Part shown: positions 47,525-56,404 of the stretch, piece by piece
How the letters are laid out: each line of letters begins with the position of its first letter
How positions within the stretch are numbered: position 1 is the first letter of the stretch
Assembly (NCBI GenBank): GCA_021413885.1
Contig: JAIOPM010000005.1
Location: forward strand, 1-64,000
Direction: 5' to 3'
DNA from: Planctomycetota bacterium
GTDB lineage: Bacteria; Planctomycetota; UBA1135; GCA-002686595
DNA length: 64,000 nt
The notes under the pieces: generated by a model
What the model was told of the DNA's origin: nothing
The model's database searches: none
Seen by the model: only the letters and a program-made list of their open reading frames with translations
Made by a program: the position numbers and the translations under genes

Positions 47525-48997
47525 TTGCTGCGCGAAGCGATCAAGAAGCTCTCGCAGCACGCGCTGACCTACTCCGCCGCCGAACAGCTCTCGCGCGTCG
47601 CGGGCTTCCTGCTGATCCCGCTGTTCACGCACTACCTCAGCGAGGCGGACTACGGCACGAAGGAGCTCTTCGCCGTCACCCTCGCGGTCCTCGCGCAGCT
47701 GTGCGGGATCAACATCACCAACGCGATGGCGCGTCACTACTTCGACGACGCCGATCCGGAGCGCAAGAAGCTCGTCGTCAGCACGACGTGGATCGCGGTG
47801 GTGACGCTCGCCGGCATCGTCGTCCTGATCTTCGGCGCGGCGACGTGGCTCGTCGATGCGCGCGCGGTGTTCGGCGAGCCGCGGATCGCGACGCTCGCGC
47901 GTCTGTCGCTCGCGATCCTGTGGTTCCAACTCGCCCGCGAAGTCCTCGCGCGCTACCTGCAGACCGAGCAACGTTCGGTCACCTTCGGCGTGTTCTCGAT
48001 CGCGAAGATCGTCTGCGAGCTCGGCCTGCAGATCCTTTTCGTCGCGGGGCTCCAGCGCGGTCTGGTCGGCGCGTTCGAGGCGGTCGCGTTGTCGGAAGCG
48101 GTCTTCGCCACGCTGCTCGGCCTCTGGATCCTGCCGCGCATGGGTCTGCGCTTCTCGCGCGAGATCTTCGCCGGACTGATGGCGTTCGCGTTGCCGTTGA
48201 TCCCGAACGGCGTGCTGCAGTTCTGCCTGCACTCGGCGGACCGCTACTTCGTCGCCGCCCTCGCCGAGCGCGACGACGTCGGCGTCTACGCGCTCGCCTA
48301 CAAGCTCGGCTACATCGGCAACTACCTGCTGCTCGGGCCGTTCCTGATGGTCTGGTACCCGTACGTCTTCTCGCTGGTCGTGGTCGAGAAGCAGAAGCGC
48401 GTCGTCGCCGAGCTCGCGCCGCACTTCCTCTTCGTGATGAGCACGCTGACGCTCGCGCTCTCGATCTGGGCGCCCGAACTCGTCGGACTGCTCGCCCAAC
48501 GCGAGGGCTACCGAGCCGCGGCGGCCGCGGTGCCGTGGATCGCGTTCGGCTACCTCTTCTGGGGCTGGTTCCAGTTCGCGCAGACCGGTTTCCACGTCGC
48601 GAAGGCGACGAAGCGGCTGCCGTGGCTCTCCGCCGGAGCCGTCGCGGTCAACGTGATCGCGAACGTCACGCTGATCCCGCTCCTCGGCTTCCGGGGCGCC
48701 GCGATCGCGACCGCGTTGACGTTCGCCTTGCTCGCGGCGGCGACCCAGATCGCGGTGCAGAGCTCTTTCCCCCACGCTTTCGCTTGGCGGCGTGTCTTGA
48801 CGACGATCGGGCTCGCGGCCGGCCTGGTCGCGCTCGTGCGCGGCTTCGCCCCGGAGCACGGTCGATCCGCGGAGTGGATCAAGGGCCTGGTCCTCGCGGC
48901 GTGGATCGGCTGGGGTTGGTGGCTCTACTTGCGCGCCGACGAGCGCACGACGCTCGTCACCGCATGGCGCGACTGGCGAGGCGGCGCGCGCTCGTGA
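47525..48997 (+). CDS. Polysaccharide (O-antigen/teichoic acid-type) flippase
   Basis: A 490-residue membrane protein of the Wzx/MATE-like flippase group that moves lipid-linked glycans across the inner membrane. About 12-14 hydrophobic helices are visible. The N-terminal part has LTYSAAEQLSRVAGFLLIPL and FTHYLSEADYGTKEL, typical of the family (helix 1 then the YG-x-x-x motif). Start is a TTG at 47525. It is followed 43 nt later by the CDP-alcohol phosphatidyltransferase-like gene and probably forms a surface-glycan cluster with it. Confidence 0.85.
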   Translation: MLREAIKKLSQHALTYSAAEQLSRVAGFLLIPLFTHYLSEADYGTKELFAVTLAVLAQLCGINITNAMARHYFDDADPERKKLVVSTTWIAVVTLAGIVVLIFGAATWLVDARAVFGEPRIATLARLSLAILWFQLAREVLARYLQTEQRSVTFGVFSIAKIVCELGLQILFVAGLQRGLVGAFEAVALSEAVFATLLGLWILPRMGLRFSREIFAGLMAFALPLIPNGVLQFCLHSADRYFVAALAERDDVGVYALAYKLGYIGNYLLLGPFLMVWYPYVFSLVVVEKQKRVVAELAPHFLFVMSTLTLALSIWAPELVGLLAQREGYRAAAAAVPWIAFGYLFWGWFQFAQTGFHVAKATKRLPWLSAGAVAVNVIANVTLIPLLGFRGAAIATALTFALLAAATQIAVQSSFPHAFAWRRVLTTIGLAAGLVALVRGFAPEHGRSAEWIKGLVLAAWIGWGWWLYLRADERTTLVTAWRDWRGGARS

Positions 48998-49040
48998 GCG
49001 TCGGCCGCCGTAGAATCTCCTCGAACGAGCGCCTGCACCG

Positions 49041-49928
49041 ATGGGAGTGACCTGGAACGAACTGCGCCGCGTCTGCCAGACGCCGGTGCGCGACACCAAC
49101 GACGTCGCGGGACTCCTCTACGGCGACCACGCGTCGCTCCCGATCACCAAGCTGATGGTCGACCTGCGGCTGTCGCCCGACCTCGCGTCGATCGGCTTCT
49201 TCGTGTGCGGCGTCGCGGGCGCGGTGCTGCAGGGCGCGAGCGGCACGCTCGCGGCGGTCGCGGCGGGCTTGCTCGTCCTCTACTACGTCCTCGATTGCGT
49301 CGACGGCGAAGTCGCGCGCTTCCAGCGCGTGTGCGACGTCAAGTGGGGCTACTTCGACTACCTGTTCCACATGATCGTCAAGCCGCTGGTGTTCTGCGGC
49401 GTCGCGATCGGGCTGTGGCGCGAGACGCATTCGGCGTGGCCGTACCTCGCGGCGTTCGCGGCGTCGACCGCGACGTTGTGGTTGAAGATGTTTCTCGAGA
49501 CGCCGGGCATCGTCTTCCTGCGCGAGTTCCTGCGCCGTTCGCGCAAGGTCGACTTCATCGCGGAGACGTCGCAGCCGATGGTCGCGCGCGCGAAGGAGCT
49601 CGAGCTCGCCGGCGCCGGACCGCACGAGCCGTTCCGCTTGCGCATCGACGTCGTGACGGTGCGCGCGCTCGCGACCAACTTCGACATCGGGTTGCTGTTG
49701 CTGTTCGCCGCGACGCTCGCCGACCTCTTCGTCGCGCCGTTCGACGCGCCGTTGCTCGGCACGCTGACGTGGCGCGGCGTGTGGTTGCTCTACTACGGCC
49801 TCGTCCTGCCGCTCGACTTCGCCGACTACGTGCGCACGTACGTCTTCAAGGGCCACTTCGATCGCGAGGTGACGCGCTTGCTCTCGCTCGCGCACCACTT
49901 CACGCTCGATCCTCGCCGCGAACGCTGA
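49041..49928 (+). CDS. CDP-alcohol phosphatidyltransferase-like protein with altered motif
   Basis: A 295-residue membrane protein whose residues 85-110 fit the CDP-alcohol phosphotransferase signature D-xx-DG-xx-AR-x8-G-xxx-D-xxx-D: Asp85, Asp88-Gly89, Ala92-Arg93 and Asp106 are present. The conserved glycine is Trp102, and the last aspartate (the proposed catalytic base) is His110. Hydrophobic segments flank the motif (about 50-83, 111-150 and 220-275). Family members join a CDP-linked group to an alcohol, as in phospholipid or inositol-phosphate synthesis. With two signature residues changed, activity or substrate may differ. It ends 1 nt from the convergent carbamoyltransferase gene. Confidence 0.82.
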   Translation: MGVTWNELRRVCQTPVRDTNDVAGLLYGDHASLPITKLMVDLRLSPDLASIGFFVCGVAGAVLQGASGTLAAVAAGLLVLYYVLDCVDGEVARFQRVCDVKWGYFDYLFHMIVKPLVFCGVAIGLWRETHSAWPYLAAFAASTATLWLKMFLETPGIVFLREFLRRSRKVDFIAETSQPMVARAKELELAGAGPHEPFRLRIDVVTVRALATNFDIGLLLLFAATLADLFVAPFDAPLLGTLTWRGVWLLYYGLVLPLDFADYVRTYVFKGHFDREVTRLLSLAHHFTLDPRRER

Positions 49929-49929
49929 A

Positions 49930-51759
49930 TCAGCGCGCGGCGAGCGCCGGATGCTCGACCCAGTACGGTCCGATCGCGAGCGCGTCGATCCGTCCGTCGA
50001 GGAACGCGCGCACCGCGTCGCGCGGCGAGCACACGATCGGCTCCTCGTGCATGTTGAAGCTCGTGTTGATCAAGCACGGGATCCCCGACAGGCGCTCGTA
50101 CTCGTCGAGGATGCGCCAGTACTCCGGATTCTTCTCGCGGCGGATCAGCTGCGGCCGCGCGGTGCCGTCGACGTGAACCGCGGCGGGACAACTCGCGCGC
50201 ATCCACGGCGTGCAATCGAAGGTCAGAGTCATGAACTCGGCGGCGTGTTCCGCGCCGGCGAGATGCTCGTAGCAGCGCGCGGCGGCCTCGAACTTGGTCA
50301 CCGGCGCGAACGGCATGAACTCGGTGCGCTTCAAGCGCTGGTTCAGCCACTGGTTCACCTTCGGCTCGCGTCCGTGATAGAGGATCGAGCGATTGCCGAG
50401 CGCCCGCGGCCCGTATTCCATCCGCCCGGCGAAGCGCGCGACGACGCGGCCGGCGTGGATCGCCTCGGCGACGGTGCGCGCGAGGTCGGCGGGCTCGGTG
50501 AACGCGAGTTGCTCCTCCTCGAGCGCCGCGCGCACTTCCGAGCTTGAGTACTCGGGCCCGAAATACACGTCGCGGATCGGCTCGGGCGAGCCGCCGGGCC
50601 ACGAAAGGTGCAGCGCGAGTCCGGTTCCGCAGCCGCCGTCACCCATGTTCGGATAGACGAACGTGCCGGCGACGCCGTCGAGTTCGTGTAGGCGCTGGTT
50701 CATCTTCACGTTCGCGCACACGCCGCCGGAGAGCACGACGTGCCGCGCGCCGGTCTTCGCGAGCCAGCACGCGACGAGTTCGGCGGCGAGGATCTCGAGC
50801 ACGCGCTGGTACGCCGCCGCGACGTCGACCATTGGGAAGCGCGCCGCAAGGTGGCGCGAGAAGTGGACGTTGAGGTTCTGCCAGAGCTCGAGGTTGCCGT
50901 CGCCGCGCCGCGCGCGCGACAAGAGCACGTCGCTGAGCACCTCGGGCTTCCCCCACGCCGCGAGCCCGACGATCTTGCCCGCGTGGCGATCGGGTTGGAA
51001 CCCGAGCGACGACGTCACCATCTCATAGAAGCTGCCGAGCGAATGCGGGAACGCGAGCGGCGCGAGCCGCGTCACCTTGCCGCCTTCGCCGATCCCGATC
51101 GAACCCGCGAGCCCTGAACCGTAGCCGTCGAGCGTGACGACCAACGCGCGCTCGAAGCCGCTCGAGAAGTACGCGTTCGCGGCGTGCGAGAGATGGTGTT
51201 CGCCGCGCACGAGCCGCGCGCGCAGTTCGAGCCGTGCGAGACCGTCTTCGAGCTCGCGTTGCCACTTGCGATGGTCCAACACCGCGCGCCGCGCCCAACG
51301 CGACGAATAGAACCGCGCGGCGAGCGGCGACCACGACGGGCTGACGCCGGCGAGCGCGTAGAAGAGCTCCTTGAACCAACCCTTGCGCTTGCGCTGATCC
51401 GGATCGGCGAGTCCGTGGATCGGCTCCGTGCGCGCGACGAGACGCTTCTCCGCGGCGGCGAGCAACGGCGCGAGCGCCGGCGGTCGGAACTCGGTTTCGA
51501 ACGCGCGCTCGGCCGCGAACGCGCGGTCGATGCGCTCGGCCTCCTGACTCGCATCGAGGAACGGGTACGCGATCGCGTCGAGGTCCGCGGCGCGCGTGCC
51601 GGTCGAGTCCAACGCACGGCGGATCGCCTGTTCGGGGAAGCCCGCGTGTTGCTTGATACGCGAGTAGCGCTCCTCCGCCGACGCGAAGAGCACGCGCCCG
51701 TCCTCCACCAACGACGCGGTCGCGTCCTTGTCGAGAGGTGAGAGGCCGAGGACCTTCAC
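49930..51759 (-). CDS. Carbamoyltransferase (NodU/CmcH/TobZ family)
   Basis: A 609-residue enzyme that activates carbamoyl phosphate with ATP and transfers the carbamoyl group to a hydroxyl of a sugar or other metabolite. It starts at a GTG (51759) giving MKVLGLSPLDKDATASLVED. The N-terminal ASKHA-like domain shows the metal-binding GEHHLSHAANAYFSSGF and TLDGYGSG. The middle has VVLSGGVCANVKMNQRL and MGDGGCGTGLAL. The C-terminal YrdC-like part has RMEYGPRALGNRSIL and PCLINTSFNMHEEPIV. It overlaps the deacetylase stop (GTGA). With that partner and the flippase nearby, a carbamoylated surface glycan is a plausible product. Confidence 0.93.
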   Translation of the reverse strand: MKVLGLSPLDKDATASLVEDGRVLFASAEERYSRIKQHAGFPEQAIRRALDSTGTRAADLDAIAYPFLDASQEAERIDRAFAAERAFETEFRPPALAPLLAAAEKRLVARTEPIHGLADPDQRKRKGWFKELFYALAGVSPSWSPLAARFYSSRWARRAVLDHRKWQRELEDGLARLELRARLVRGEHHLSHAANAYFSSGFERALVVTLDGYGSGLAGSIGIGEGGKVTRLAPLAFPHSLGSFYEMVTSSLGFQPDRHAGKIVGLAAWGKPEVLSDVLLSRARRGDGNLELWQNLNVHFSRHLAARFPMVDVAAAYQRVLEILAAELVACWLAKTGARHVVLSGGVCANVKMNQRLHELDGVAGTFVYPNMGDGGCGTGLALHLSWPGGSPEPIRDVYFGPEYSSSEVRAALEEEQLAFTEPADLARTVAEAIHAGRVVARFAGRMEYGPRALGNRSILYHGREPKVNQWLNQRLKRTEFMPFAPVTKFEAAARCYEHLAGAEHAAEFMTLTFDCTPWMRASCPAAVHVDGTARPQLIRREKNPEYWRILDEYERLSGIPCLINTSFNMHEEPIVCSPRDAVRAFLDGRIDALAIGPYWVEHPALAAR

Positions 51760-52805
51760 GTCGTCGTCGCAACGCCGTGTCCGGCGTACTCGTCGCGCAA
51801 CGCGAGCGGCGTGATCGAACGGCCGCCGAACTCGCCGAGGAAGAAGTCGAAGTAACCGCGACAACGATCGAGGAAGCGCGCAAGTTCCGCGTCGCTCGTG
51901 ACGTACCGCGAACCGCCGCGCATCAGCGACGGGCTGTGGAAGGAGAACGTGAACACGCGCGTGCCTTCCGCGTGGAGCTTGCGCGTCAAACGCTTCAAGT
52001 CCGCGAGTTCGAAGCCTTCAGGCGAGAGCCGCATCCGCTCCGCCGCGCGCAACCGCGCGAGCAACGCCGGCATCCGCCAACGCGCCCACGCCGGCCGCGA
52101 AGCGCGCGCGTACCAATGCGGCGCGCGAGGCCCGAGGAAGCCGATCACCGCGCCAGTCACCGGCACGACGAACAGTTCGCGCACCGCGGGATGGAAGAAC
52201 GGCTCGCGCCGCGCGTGCGTGAAATCGGGACCGCCCTCGGCGCTGAAATCGAACGCCGGACTCGGGCTCGCGTCGACCTGGTAGCCGAGCTCGACGAGCA
52301 GCCGCGGCGTGCGCGCCCCGAGTCCGTAGCGTCCGGCTTGGTAGATGCGCGGCCGACGACCGACGTTGCGTTCGAGCGCGAGCGTGACGCTCTCGAGCTT
52401 CGCGCGTTCGAGTTCCTCGGGCAGATTGCCGGGGAACGAGTTCGCGCGCGAGAGCTCCTCGTCGAACGGCGGCGTCACCCACGGATGCAGATGCGCGCCG
52501 AGCTCCGCCGTCCCGCCGGCGAGCACCTCGCGCAACGGCTCGTACGCCTCGGGCTGCGCGGCGATCGGGTAGTCGCACAAGTACGTCGCGCGCACGCCGA
52601 ACTGGTCGAAGATCCGTTGGCCGACGGGCAATTCCCGGGCGGCGCGCACCGACGTCGCGGCGCGGTCGAACGGCGCGTCCCAGTCGAACTCCTCTTCGGT
52701 CGCGATCAGCACGACCAAGGTCGGCGGCAGCGCTTCCCGCGCGGCGGCGACGGCCGAGGGATCAGGCGTTGCGCCTCCCGGGGCGCCGCGGTTCGGCGAG
52801 TTCAT
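51756..52805 (-). CDS. Polysaccharide deacetylase-like protein
   Basis: A 349-residue protein of the WalW-like polysaccharide deacetylase group. The metal-site motifs are LIATEEEFDWDAPFDR (in place of TFDD) and ELGAHLHPWVTPPF (H-x-H), followed by GRYGLGARTPRLLVELGYQVDAS and a C-terminal FTFSFHSPSLMRGGS segment. These are typical for enzymes of exopolysaccharide and O-antigen clusters. The ATG at 52805 was chosen; upstream in-frame codons run into the divergent secreted-protein gene. Confidence 0.87.
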   Translation of the reverse strand: MNSPNRGAPGGATPDPSAVAAAREALPPTLVVLIATEEEFDWDAPFDRAATSVRAARELPVGQRIFDQFGVRATYLCDYPIAAQPEAYEPLREVLAGGTAELGAHLHPWVTPPFDEELSRANSFPGNLPEELERAKLESVTLALERNVGRRPRIYQAGRYGLGARTPRLLVELGYQVDASPSPAFDFSAEGGPDFTHARREPFFHPAVRELFVVPVTGAVIGFLGPRAPHWYARASRPAWARWRMPALLARLRAAERMRLSPEGFELADLKRLTRKLHAEGTRVFTFSFHSPSLMRGGSRYVTSDAELARFLDRCRGYFDFFLGEFGGRSITPLALRDEYAGHGVATTT

Positions 52806-52907
52806 CGAGCTCAGGAGTCTAGTGTTCGACGACGCTTCGCGCGCCTCCGGAACGCGGTCGAACGGGTAGACTTGCTCGCCGGTCCCGTTCCCAGACACAG
52901 ACTTTCC

Positions 52908-54539
52908 ATGCGCATCTCGCTCCCGCTCGCCGTCCTCGCGCTCGCCGCGCACGCTCCCGCCCAGAGCACCTTCTTCGCGCCGCGCACGAACGAGTTTCGG
53001 GTCAACGCGTCGACCAGCTTCAATCAGTTCTGGGTCCGCGCGGACGTCGATGCGACCGGCACGACGTGGGCGATCTCGTTCGTCAACGGACAGGATCCGG
53101 TGCTGCGGCTCTTCGGCCTCGACGGCAATCCGCTGACCGGCAACCTGAACTGCGATCCGACGCTGAACGCGGGCACGCAGGACGAGGCCGAGGTCTGCGT
53201 CGATCGCGCGACCGGCAACGTCCTCGTCGCATGGTCCGAGCGCCACGGCTACGACGGCGAATTGATGGGCATCTACGGTCGCCTCTTCGATCCGACCGGT
53301 ACGCCGCTCGGTTCGGAATTCCAGATCAACCAGACGTGGCAAGCCTCGCAATGGCGCCCGTTGATGGTGTCGCCGCCGAGCGGCGGATTCCTAGTCGCGT
53401 GGTCGGGCGATTGGGACGCGGACAACTACTTCCGCCTGCTCGATTCGAGCGGTGCGTTCCTGACCGGCGACGTGCCGATCAACGTCTTCGTCAACGGCGG
53501 TCAAGCGGACTGCGCTCCCGCGATCGCGCCCGACGGCACGATCTTCTTCGCGTTCGTCGACTACGGTCAACACGGCGGCGGCACGGGGCTCAACCTGTGG
53601 GGCCGCACGTTCGATTCGCAAGCGAACGCGCTGCAAGCGGGCGAGTTCCAATTGACGACGCCCGCGTTCTCCGGCGGCGATCAGCGCGAGCCACGCGTCG
53701 CGGCCGATGGGCTCGGACGCTTCGTCGTCGTGTGGGAGGACTCGGTCAACGAAGGTCAGAACTGGGGCGTGATCGGACGACGCTTCGACATTGCGGGCGC
53801 GCCGCTCGGAGGCGAGTTCATCGTCGAGAGCACGACCGCCGGGCCGCAGCGCAACCCGCGCGTCGCCGCCGATCCGGGGGGCGGCTTCACCGCGGTGTGG
53901 GAGGACTGGTCGACCAGTTCCGCCGACATCCGCGCGCGGCGCTTCGACGCGAGCGGACTTCCGCTCGCCGCGGACTTCGTCGTCAACCAAGTCGTCGTCG
54001 GCGATCAATTGCGGCCGAGCCTCGCCATGGCGCCGAACGGCGAGGACGTGCTCTTCACGTGGGAAGGTCCGGGCGTCAGCACCGATGCGTGGGCGCGCTT
54101 CTACTCGACCTATCAATTCCCCGAGGCCTACTGCACGGCGAAGACGAACAGCGTCGGCTGCACGCCGACGATCGCGTTCGCCGGCAGCGCGAGCTTGACC
54201 GGCCCCGACGACTTCACGCTCTCCGCGAGCCAAGTGCTCAACAACAAGTTCGGCGTCTTCTTCTGGGGCACGAGCCCGCACTCCGCGCCGTTCGGCGGCG
54301 GACTGCTGTGCGTCCACCCGCCGATCGTGCGCACGCCGGTGCAGAACTCGCTCGGCAATTCGCCGCCGAACGATTGCTCGGGCACGTACACGTTCGCGTT
54401 CACACAGAGCTACGCCGCGAGCGAAGGCCTGACCGCCGGCGACGTCGTGTACGGCCAGTTCTGGTCGCGCGACCCGGGCTTCGCGGCGCCCGACAATCTC
54501 GGGCTCACGAACGCGGTACGTTTCGAACTGCGTCCGTGA
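52908..54539 (+). CDS. Secreted repeat protein with planctomycete C-terminal YCTAKTNS domain
   Basis: A 543-residue exported protein. The signal peptide is MRISLPLAVLALAAHAPAQ. Residues about 40-405 consist of degenerate beta-propeller-like repeats (for example FVVVWEDSVNEGQNWGVIGR and FTAVWEDWSTSSADIRARRF), where each unit carries an aromatic VWEDW-type strand followed by a RRFD strand. Residues 408-543 form a separate domain beginning YCTAKTNSVGC, with conserved-looking cysteines and a FSASQVLNNK-like strand (here LSASQVLNNK), ending VRFELRP. I recall this C-terminal module in many large secreted proteins of marine planctomycetes. Function unknown; adhesion or sorting is possible. Confidence 0.8.
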   Translation: MRISLPLAVLALAAHAPAQSTFFAPRTNEFRVNASTSFNQFWVRADVDATGTTWAISFVNGQDPVLRLFGLDGNPLTGNLNCDPTLNAGTQDEAEVCVDRATGNVLVAWSERHGYDGELMGIYGRLFDPTGTPLGSEFQINQTWQASQWRPLMVSPPSGGFLVAWSGDWDADNYFRLLDSSGAFLTGDVPINVFVNGGQADCAPAIAPDGTIFFAFVDYGQHGGGTGLNLWGRTFDSQANALQAGEFQLTTPAFSGGDQREPRVAADGLGRFVVVWEDSVNEGQNWGVIGRRFDIAGAPLGGEFIVESTTAGPQRNPRVAADPGGGFTAVWEDWSTSSADIRARRFDASGLPLAADFVVNQVVVGDQLRPSLAMAPNGEDVLFTWEGPGVSTDAWARFYSTYQFPEAYCTAKTNSVGCTPTIAFAGSASLTGPDDFTLSASQVLNNKFGVFFWGTSPHSAPFGGGLLCVHPPIVRTPVQNSLGNSPPNDCSGTYTFAFTQSYAASEGLTAGDVVYGQFWSRDPGFAAPDNLGLTNAVRFELRP

Positions 54540-54600
54540 GCGCGTGAGCTCCGCGCCGCGCGCTTGAATCGGCGCGTGAAAGGCGGACGATCGGGCTGCA

Positions 54601-54621
54601 GCGCTTCGACCGTCGAAGCGC
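54601..54621. repeat. Perfect 10-1-10 inverted repeat before the SulP gene
   Basis: GCGCTTCGAC, C, GTCGAAGCGC lies 61 nt after the preceding stop and 10 nt before the SulP ATG. It may be an operator, or an RNA hairpin that hides the SulP start region. Confidence 0.6.
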
Positions 54622-54631
54622 GCGCTCCGCG

Positions 54632-56404
54632 ATGCCGCGTCGACTCCTCGCTCCCCTAGCGCTCTTCCCGAAGCTCGCGTTCCGGCCGTTCGCCGCGCTG
54701 CGCGACACGTTCGCCGCGGGCTACGGCAAGCGCGATCTCCAAGCGGACCTGCTCGCCGGCGCGGTGGTCGGCATCGTCGCGCTGCCGCTCTCGATGGCGC
54801 TCGCGATCGCGTCGGGCGTGCCGCCGCAACACGGGCTCTACACCGCGATCGTCGCGGGCGGCCTGATCGCGTTGCTCGGCGGTTCGCGCGTGCAGGTCTC
54901 CGGACCGACCGCGGCGTTCGTCGTGATCCTCGCGCCGATCGCGAACGAGTTCGGCATCGGCGGGTTGTTGATCGCGACGCTGATGGCGGGCGCGTTGCTC
55001 GTGCTGATGGGCGTGATGCGCTTCGGACGCCTGATCCAGTTCATCCCGTATCCGGTGACGATCGGCTTCACCGCCGGCATCGGCGTCGTGATCGCGACGC
55101 TGCAACTGCGCGACTTCCTCGGGCTCACGATTACGGCGATGCCCGAGCACTACGTCGAACGCGTCGCGACGATCGCGGCCGCGTTGCCGACGACGCGACT
55201 CGCGGATCTGTCGGTCGGGCTCGTGACGCTCGCGATCCTGATCTGCGGGCCGCGCGTCACGAAGAAAGTCCCCGCGCCGTTGGTCGCGTTGACGTTCGCG
55301 GGCGTCGGTTGCGCGCTGCTCGCGCACTTCTTCCCGGGCTTCCACGTCGCGACGATCCGCGAGCGTTTCTCCTACGTCGCGGGCGGCGAGACGCATCCCG
55401 GGATCCCGCAACTGCCGCCGCTCTTCGTCGTGCCGTGGTCGTTGCCCGACGCGAGCGGCCACGCCGTCGGCCTGAACTGGCACGTGATCTCGACGTTGCT
55501 GCCGAAGGCTTTCGCGATCGCGATGCTCGGCGCGATCGAATCGTTGCTCAGCGCGGTGGTCGCCGACGGCATGACCGGCACGCAGCACGATCCGGACGCC
55601 GAGCTGATCGCCCAAGGCGCGGGCAACCTCGCGGCGCCGTTCTTCGGCGGCATCGCCGCGACCGGAGCGATCGCGCGCACCGCGACCAACGTGCGCTCCG
55701 GCGCGCGTTCGCCGATCGCGGCGATCGTCCACGCGTTGGTCGTTCTCGCCGCGGTGCTGGTCGCGGCGCCGTGGCTCGGCTATCTGCCGATGGCGGCGCT
55801 CGCTGCGTTGCTGCTGGTCGTCGCGTGGAACATGAGCGAGGTGAAGCACGTCGTGCACGCGATCCGCGTGTCGCCCGGGAGCGACGTGTTGGTGCTCGTC
55901 GCGTGCCTCTCGTTGACCGTCCTGTTCGACATGGTGATCGCGGTCAGTTGGGGCGTCGCGCTCGCGTCGTTGCTCTTCATGCGCCGCATGATCGAGCTGA
56001 CCGAGGTCAAGCTGCTCGACGAAACCCACCCGCTCTTCCAGGAGAAGCTCCCGCCCGAGGTCGCGTACTACGAGATCGCCGGGCCGCTGTTCTTCGGCGC
56101 GGCGCACAAGGCGATGAGCGCGCTGCACACGGTCCACGATCGCGCGACCGTCGTGTTGCTCGACCTGCGCGCCGTGCCGGTGATGGACGCGACCGGCAAG
56201 GTCAACCTGAAGTCGGCGATCAGCCGTCTGCACAAGGACGGCCTGCGCGTCGTGCTCGCCGGCGTGCGTCCGCAACCGGCGCAGTTCATGCGCAACGCGG
56301 GTTGGGTCGACGATCGCGATCGACTGAGCATCTGCACCGAGCTCGAGGACGGCGTGCGGTTGGCGCGCGAGTTGGCCGAGCGCGCGGCGACCTTGCGCGC
56401 ATGA
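54632..56404 (+). CDS. SulP-family anion transporter with STAS domain
   Basis: A 590-residue transporter of the SLC26/SulP family (sulfate, bicarbonate or dicarboxylate). The membrane part (about 35-430) has the family stretch AGAVVGIVALPLSMALAIASG with PPQHGLYTAIVAG, SGPTAAFVVIL and AIESLLSAVVADGMTG. The C-terminal STAS domain (about 455-575) has AGPLFFGAAHKAM, VVLLDLRAVPVMDATG and LAGVRPQPAQFM. The transported anion cannot be read from the sequence. It is coupled to the galactokinase gene by an ATGA overlap. Confidence 0.93.
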   Translation: MPRRLLAPLALFPKLAFRPFAALRDTFAAGYGKRDLQADLLAGAVVGIVALPLSMALAIASGVPPQHGLYTAIVAGGLIALLGGSRVQVSGPTAAFVVILAPIANEFGIGGLLIATLMAGALLVLMGVMRFGRLIQFIPYPVTIGFTAGIGVVIATLQLRDFLGLTITAMPEHYVERVATIAAALPTTRLADLSVGLVTLAILICGPRVTKKVPAPLVALTFAGVGCALLAHFFPGFHVATIRERFSYVAGGETHPGIPQLPPLFVVPWSLPDASGHAVGLNWHVISTLLPKAFAIAMLGAIESLLSAVVADGMTGTQHDPDAELIAQGAGNLAAPFFGGIAATGAIARTATNVRSGARSPIAAIVHALVVLAAVLVAAPWLGYLPMAALAALLLVVAWNMSEVKHVVHAIRVSPGSDVLVLVACLSLTVLFDMVIAVSWGVALASLLFMRRMIELTEVKLLDETHPLFQEKLPPEVAYYEIAGPLFFGAAHKAMSALHTVHDRATVVLLDLRAVPVMDATGKVNLKSAISRLHKDGLRVVLAGVRPQPAQFMRNAGWVDDRDRLSICTELEDGVRLARELAERAATLRA

